Under the pieces are notes generated by a model. That model was not told where the DNA came from, made no database searches, and saw only the letters and a program-made list of their open reading frames with translations. From NCBI GenBank assembly GCA_902479095.1, contig CABSNL010000073.1, positions 1 through 8,751 of the forward strand: 8,751 nucleotides of DNA. The letters run 5' to 3'. Within the stretch, counting starts at the first letter, position 1; each line of letters opens with the position of its first letter. This DNA is from an uncultured Collinsella sp. GTDB lineage: Bacteria > Actinomycetota > Coriobacteriia > Coriobacteriales > Coriobacteriaceae. A program made the position numbers and the translations under genes. Shown in pieces: positions 6,946 to 8,751 of this stretch.

Positions 6946-6962
6946 AAGGAGGCCAAGGGAGG
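6946..6962 (+). promoter_or_regulatory. Double Shine-Dalgarno of the Abi-family gene
   Basis: AAGGAGG (6946-6952) and GGGAGG (6957-6962) lie in series before the ATG at 6967, at spacings of 14 and 4 bases. The second probably sets the start. The octamer AAGGGAGG (6955-6962) is exactly complementary to CCTCCCTT at 8040-8047 in the candidate RNA downstream of the gene. Confidence 0.5.
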
Positions 6963-6966
6963 TTCG

Positions 6967-7968
6967 ATGAAGAAGGGCATGAGCATCAATTCCCTCATGA
7001 AGCACATGAGGACGAATCACGGTATGGAGGATTTGCGGGGGAGCGACAGAAAGATACTGCTGAGAAACATGGGCTATTTCCATGGCTATAAAGGCTTCCG
7101 GTTTGTCCGAAAGCCCAAAAATGCGCTCCCCCTCCCTTCGTTCGATGCACTCATGGACATATACGGGTTCGATTCCGCCATCAAGGCTGCAATCTACCCG
7201 GAGATAATGTTCATCGAAACGGCGGTTAAAAACATAGTCTTGGCCAGAATACTTGAGAACATAGAGGACCCCGGGCTGGCGACCTTCTTAAAGCGCGGCC
7301 TCCGGACATGCAGGGATGTCAACGGAAGGGTCGTGAACGGGCAGATGGGGGAAAAGCTCAAGCTCAAGAGCCAGCTTCAGAACATCGTGAGACGGAGTTA
7401 CAAAAACGATCTCGTGAAGCATTATGTCGATCGCGACGATGACGCGCCCGTTTGGAGCATTTTCGAGGTGATGACCCTCGGCGATCTCACAAGCGTATGC
7501 AGAAGCCTTCCCGATGAAATCCTCGCCGATATCGCAAGCGACCTAGGTCTCTTACATGCGAACCCCGGCATCGTCATCAACATCGTCGAGACGATTCGTC
7601 CCTTAAGGAACGCGGTCGCCCATAACGGGGCGGTATTTGATTCGAGGTTCAGCCAATCGGTTAAGTATCCCAAGACCGACAGAAACCTGGCCGCGGTTGG
7701 CGAGCTTCTCGATGAGGATCTTTCTATCGGGTACAGGTTGAATTTCAATTCCATAATCGACTACATCGTTCTCCTGGCCTACCTATTGACCTTGCTAACG
7801 CATCAGAAGAAGCGTTCCAGAGATTTTCTTCGGAAATGCCTGCGGGAGCTCGAGAAGCTCGAGAGCGCTGTCGGGGTTGATACGTACATGATGATCGTCG
7901 GAAGCGGTGACCGGCAGAAATACGGATTTATTGAGGGGTTCATCGATGGCTACGGGCGCAAGCGGTGA
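6967..7968 (+). CDS. Abi family (Abi_2, AbiD/AbiF-like) HEPN protein
   Basis: A 333-residue protein matching the layout of the Abi_2 family, whose members cause abortive infection against phage and belong to the HEPN superfamily of RNases. The N-terminus has the family pattern of a short helical start (SLMKHMRTNHGMEDL), an aromatic NMGYFHGYKGFRF segment corresponding to the NYYRLSGYW-type block, and LMDIYGFDSAIKAAIYPEI before a long helix. The HEPN catalytic motif is R214-NAVA-H219 (RNAVAHN), an RX4H signature preceded by RPL. No membrane segment is seen. It has its own -10 and RBS. Codon use is foreign to the window: at least seven ATA and thirteen AGA/AGG codons, rare in the glycosyltransferases, which points to horizontal transfer. 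No protein partner lies beside it; instead a promoter-like box and structured RNA follow directly. Predicted role is RNA cleavage leading to growth arrest, held in check by an unknown partner, perhaps RNA. RNase activity is inferred, not shown. Confidence 0.75.
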   Translation: MKKGMSINSLMKHMRTNHGMEDLRGSDRKILLRNMGYFHGYKGFRFVRKPKNALPLPSFDALMDIYGFDSAIKAAIYPEIMFIETAVKNIVLARILENIEDPGLATFLKRGLRTCRDVNGRVVNGQMGEKLKLKSQLQNIVRRSYKNDLVKHYVDRDDDAPVWSIFEVMTLGDLTSVCRSLPDEILADIASDLGLLHANPGIVINIVETIRPLRNAVAHNGAVFDSRFSQSVKYPKTDRNLAAVGELLDEDLSIGYRLNFNSIIDYIVLLAYLLTLLTHQKKRSRDFLRKCLRELEKLESAVGVDTYMMIVGSGDRQKYGFIEGFIDGYGRKR

Positions 7969-7981
7969 CGTTCCTTCCGTG

Positions 7982-7990
7982 TGCTAATAT
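7982..7990 (+). promoter_or_regulatory. Extended -10 box after the Abi gene
   Basis: TGCTAATAT is an extended -10 (TGn followed by TAATAT) beginning 14 bases after the Abi stop codon. A partial -35 (GTGACG, 7965-7970) overlaps the end of the gene but is too close to be well spaced. Transcription would start near 7997. The box shares the TGCTA core with the one at 781-789. Its placement just before two strong hairpins is what suggests a separate small RNA. Confidence 0.4.
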
Positions 7991-7996
7991 GTGCAG

Positions 7997-8049
7997 AGAG
8001 AAACGGCGAAACGCCGTGGGAGGGGCCGATCAGTCGACTCCTCCCTTTT
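7997..8049 (+). ncRNA. Candidate structured small RNA linked to the Abi gene
   Basis: About 53 bases between the extended -10 box and a T-run would form a compact RNA. Hairpin 1 is ACGGCG, loop AAA, CGCCGT (8003-8017), perfectly paired. Hairpin 2 (8018-8045) begins on the next base, so the two could stack end to end. No coding potential is seen. HEPN toxins of the Abi_2/AbiF group have, as I recall, been reported to be paired with an adjacent non-coding RNA that restrains them; placement and structure here fit that idea. The simpler reading is that both hairpins are only the 3' end and terminator of the Abi mRNA, whose stop is 34 bases upstream of hairpin 1. Confidence 0.4.
8018..8049 (+). 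terminator. Rho-independent terminator hairpin
   Basis: GGGAGGGG (8018-8025) pairs with CTCCTCCC (8038-8045) over 8 base pairs including one G-U. After one mismatch three more pairs follow (CGA 8027-8029 with TCG 8034-8036), closed by a TCAG loop. TTTT (8046-8049) follows at once. It would end both the Abi transcript and any small RNA begun at about 7997. Confidence 0.75.
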
Positions 8050-8082
8050 AATATGAGTTGAACATTGCCAAGAGGCAAAACC

Positions 8083-8121
8083 GGCCCGGCCGCCCGCGGA
8101 GCTACCGCGCACGGCCGGGCC
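8083..8121 (-). terminator. Large GC hairpin, possible minus-strand terminator
   Basis: GGCCCGGCCG (8083-8092) and CGGCCGGGCC (8112-8121) are exact inverted repeats of 10 bases. Inside them CGCGG (8095-8099) pairs with CCGCG (8105-8109) around the loop AGCTA. On the minus strand the stem is followed by GGTTTTGCC, a weak T-run, so it could end transcripts coming from the IS110-type transposase. It may equally be a conserved end structure of that element. Confidence 0.4.
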
Positions 8122-8375
8122 TACCTATCTTCACCCTGCGACCGCGCCGCTGGAGGGCGTGTCTGCTCGACGCACGTTCGGCATTCTAATATCCGCGCGT
8201 GGCCTTCTCGGCTGCGCATTTCGTTGCTACGGCTGGGGGCCTCGCGGCGAAATCGGAGTCTTTATGCGGGCATGGCGGTCTCCCGCCGCCCAGAAAAGGG
8301 ACTCGAGTGGCCTCCCAACGGCCTCGAGCGCGGCGCGCGCCGGGGTCGGAACCCGTGTCCGGGGGCGGCGGCGCG
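8122..8375. other. GC-rich, hairpin-rich non-coding stretch beside the IS110 remnant
   Basis: No convincing gene is found on either strand; the open frames here follow from high GC content. The stretch holds several compact hairpins: GGCGG/CCGCC (8274-8287), a bulged CTCGA..GGCC / GGCC-TCGAG pair (8302-8328), and GGGT/ACCC (8343-8354). It lies downstream of the minus-strand transposase stop, where the right end of an IS110-group element would be. It may contain the element terminus. Confidence 0.4.
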
Positions 8376-8543
8376 CTACGCCGCCGCCATCCCGGCTATG
8401 GCCCACACCCAGCACGCCATCTCGCGCGCCGTGGCGCAGTTGGCCATGCACGGCCTCTTGCCGGCGGCGGCCATGGCCTCCCTGCGGTCGATCAGCCTGC
8501 GGTTGCACTTCGTCGCGTGGCGCCGCGCCGCGGGGGCGACCTC
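8376..8543 (-). pseudogene. IS110-family transposase, last 55 codons
   Basis: On the minus strand 55 codons end in TAG (8378-8376). They read EVAPAARRHATKCNRRLIDR, then REAMAAAGKRP, and finally MANCATAREMACWVWAIAG. A basic helix followed by an ATARE.A.WVWA block is the typical C-terminus of IS110-family transposases, close to the end of the C-terminal serine-containing domain. The DEDD catalytic domain and the rest are absent: the frame is cut at 8544, where the left end of an IS3-type element begins. This remnant and the non-coding DNA to its left are probably the tail of one IS110-group insertion. Assignment rests on motif recognition in a short fragment. Confidence 0.6.
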
Positions 8544-8712
8544 TGACCTGTATCGTTTTTTCGGACACGCGGGCTGGAGGGATCGTGTGGCCGCGATGCC
8601 CTAGACTGCATACAAGCCGATGGACGGAAGGATTGCCTCATGGTCGCCAATCAGAAGAAGTACACCGACGAGTTCAGGCGGGAGACAGCCGACTACGTCA
8701 TCTCCACGGGGC
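8544..8712 (+). mobile_element. IS3-family insertion sequence, left end (partial)
   Basis: The sequence from 8544 starts with TG and reads TGACCTGTATCG, six T, then CGGACA (8562-8567), which agrees with the terminal inverted repeats of IS3-family elements (TG at the tip and a GGACA core about 20 bases in). The orfA start codon follows 96 bases from the tip. The element interrupts the IS110-type transposase read on the other strand. Its right end lies beyond the contig, so the matching inverted repeat and target duplication cannot be checked. Confidence 0.6.
8640..8712 (+). CDS. IS3-family transposase OrfA, N-terminal 24 codons (partial)
   Basis: ATG at 8640 with GGAAGGA (8626-8632) 7 bases upstream begins MVANQKKYTDEFRRETADYV, followed by ISTG. 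KKYTDEFRRE with a following helix is the standard start of the helix-turn-helix OrfA protein (HTH_Tnp_1 type) of IS3-family elements. OrfA binds the element ends, and by programmed frameshifting with orfB yields the full DDE transposase. The gene is cut at 8712 by the Nextera adapter, so 24 codons plus one base are present. The open frame beyond this point is adapter and should not be translated. Confidence 0.8.
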
Positions 8713-8751
8713 CTGTCTCTTATACACATCTCCGAGCCCACGAGACCGAGG
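8713..8751 (+). other. Nextera read-2 adapter and index start (artefact)
   Basis: Bases 8713-8746 are the reverse complement of the Nextera read-2 transposon adapter, beginning with the mosaic end. The last five bases, CGAGG, sit where an i7 index begins; from memory they fit index N710. This is library sequence left untrimmed in the contig. Confidence 0.97.

Noticed and set aside
8083..8360. CRISPR array
   Set aside because: The inverted repeats are each different; there are no regularly spaced direct repeats anywhere in the window.
8065..8604. 179-residue plus-strand open frame, and overlapping frames 8199-8546 (+) and 8227-8568 (-)
   Set aside because: They cross the IS110 remnant and the IS3 left end; the IS110 motifs are in a different minus-strand frame, and these frames have only GC-driven composition.

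Overview
The window is a complete, untrimmed short-read contig. It begins and ends in Illumina Nextera transposon adapter sequence (3-35 and 8713-8746), so only about 36-8712 is genomic. The genomic part is GC-rich. The arrangement of GT2 glycosyltransferases, their codon choice (mostly CGN arginine, almost no ATA) and the insertion sequence types suggest a gut actinomycete of the Coriobacteriia, most likely Collinsella or a close relative. This is recognition by eye and was not searched.

Left half (36-5509): a surface-polysaccharide glycosyltransferase cluster, all on the + strand. It holds the C-terminal end of one GT2 enzyme, then after a 74-base gap with a likely extended -10 promoter three tightly packed genes: a 372-residue GT2, a 355-residue GT2, and an 828-residue protein with two GT2 domains behind about 285 residues of unidentified N-terminal sequence. 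Gaps of 12 and 0 bases imply one transcript. These enzymes probably add successive sugars to a cell-wall or capsular polysaccharide; donors and linkages cannot be read from sequence.

Middle (5510-6860): genetic debris. Directly behind the last glycosyltransferase lies the C-terminal remnant of an AAA-type ATPase without its nucleotide-binding part. Then comes a hairpin containing a strong ribosome binding site and the first codons of an apparently cut gene. Next are two broken istB (IS21-family helper ATPase) fragments of different sequence, meeting tail to tail, and a pair of 18-base repeats that look like an IS21-type terminus.

Right half (6861-8712): an intact Abi_2/AbiD-AbiF-type HEPN protein (333 aa), with an RX4H motif and codon use unlike the neighbours. 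It has its own -10 box and RBS. An extended -10 box followed by two abutting hairpins and a T-run lies immediately after its stop. Together these look like a small structured RNA encoded next to a HEPN toxin-like gene, and this is the best candidate for an interesting system here. It is followed by about 325 bases of GC-rich, hairpin-rich non-coding DNA, the last 55 codons of an IS110-family transposase on the - strand, and the left end of an IS3-family element that appears to have inserted into it. The contig stops 24 codons into the IS3 orfA.

The accessory half is thus a pile of nested insertion sequences with one probable defence or toxin-antitoxin locus preserved between them.
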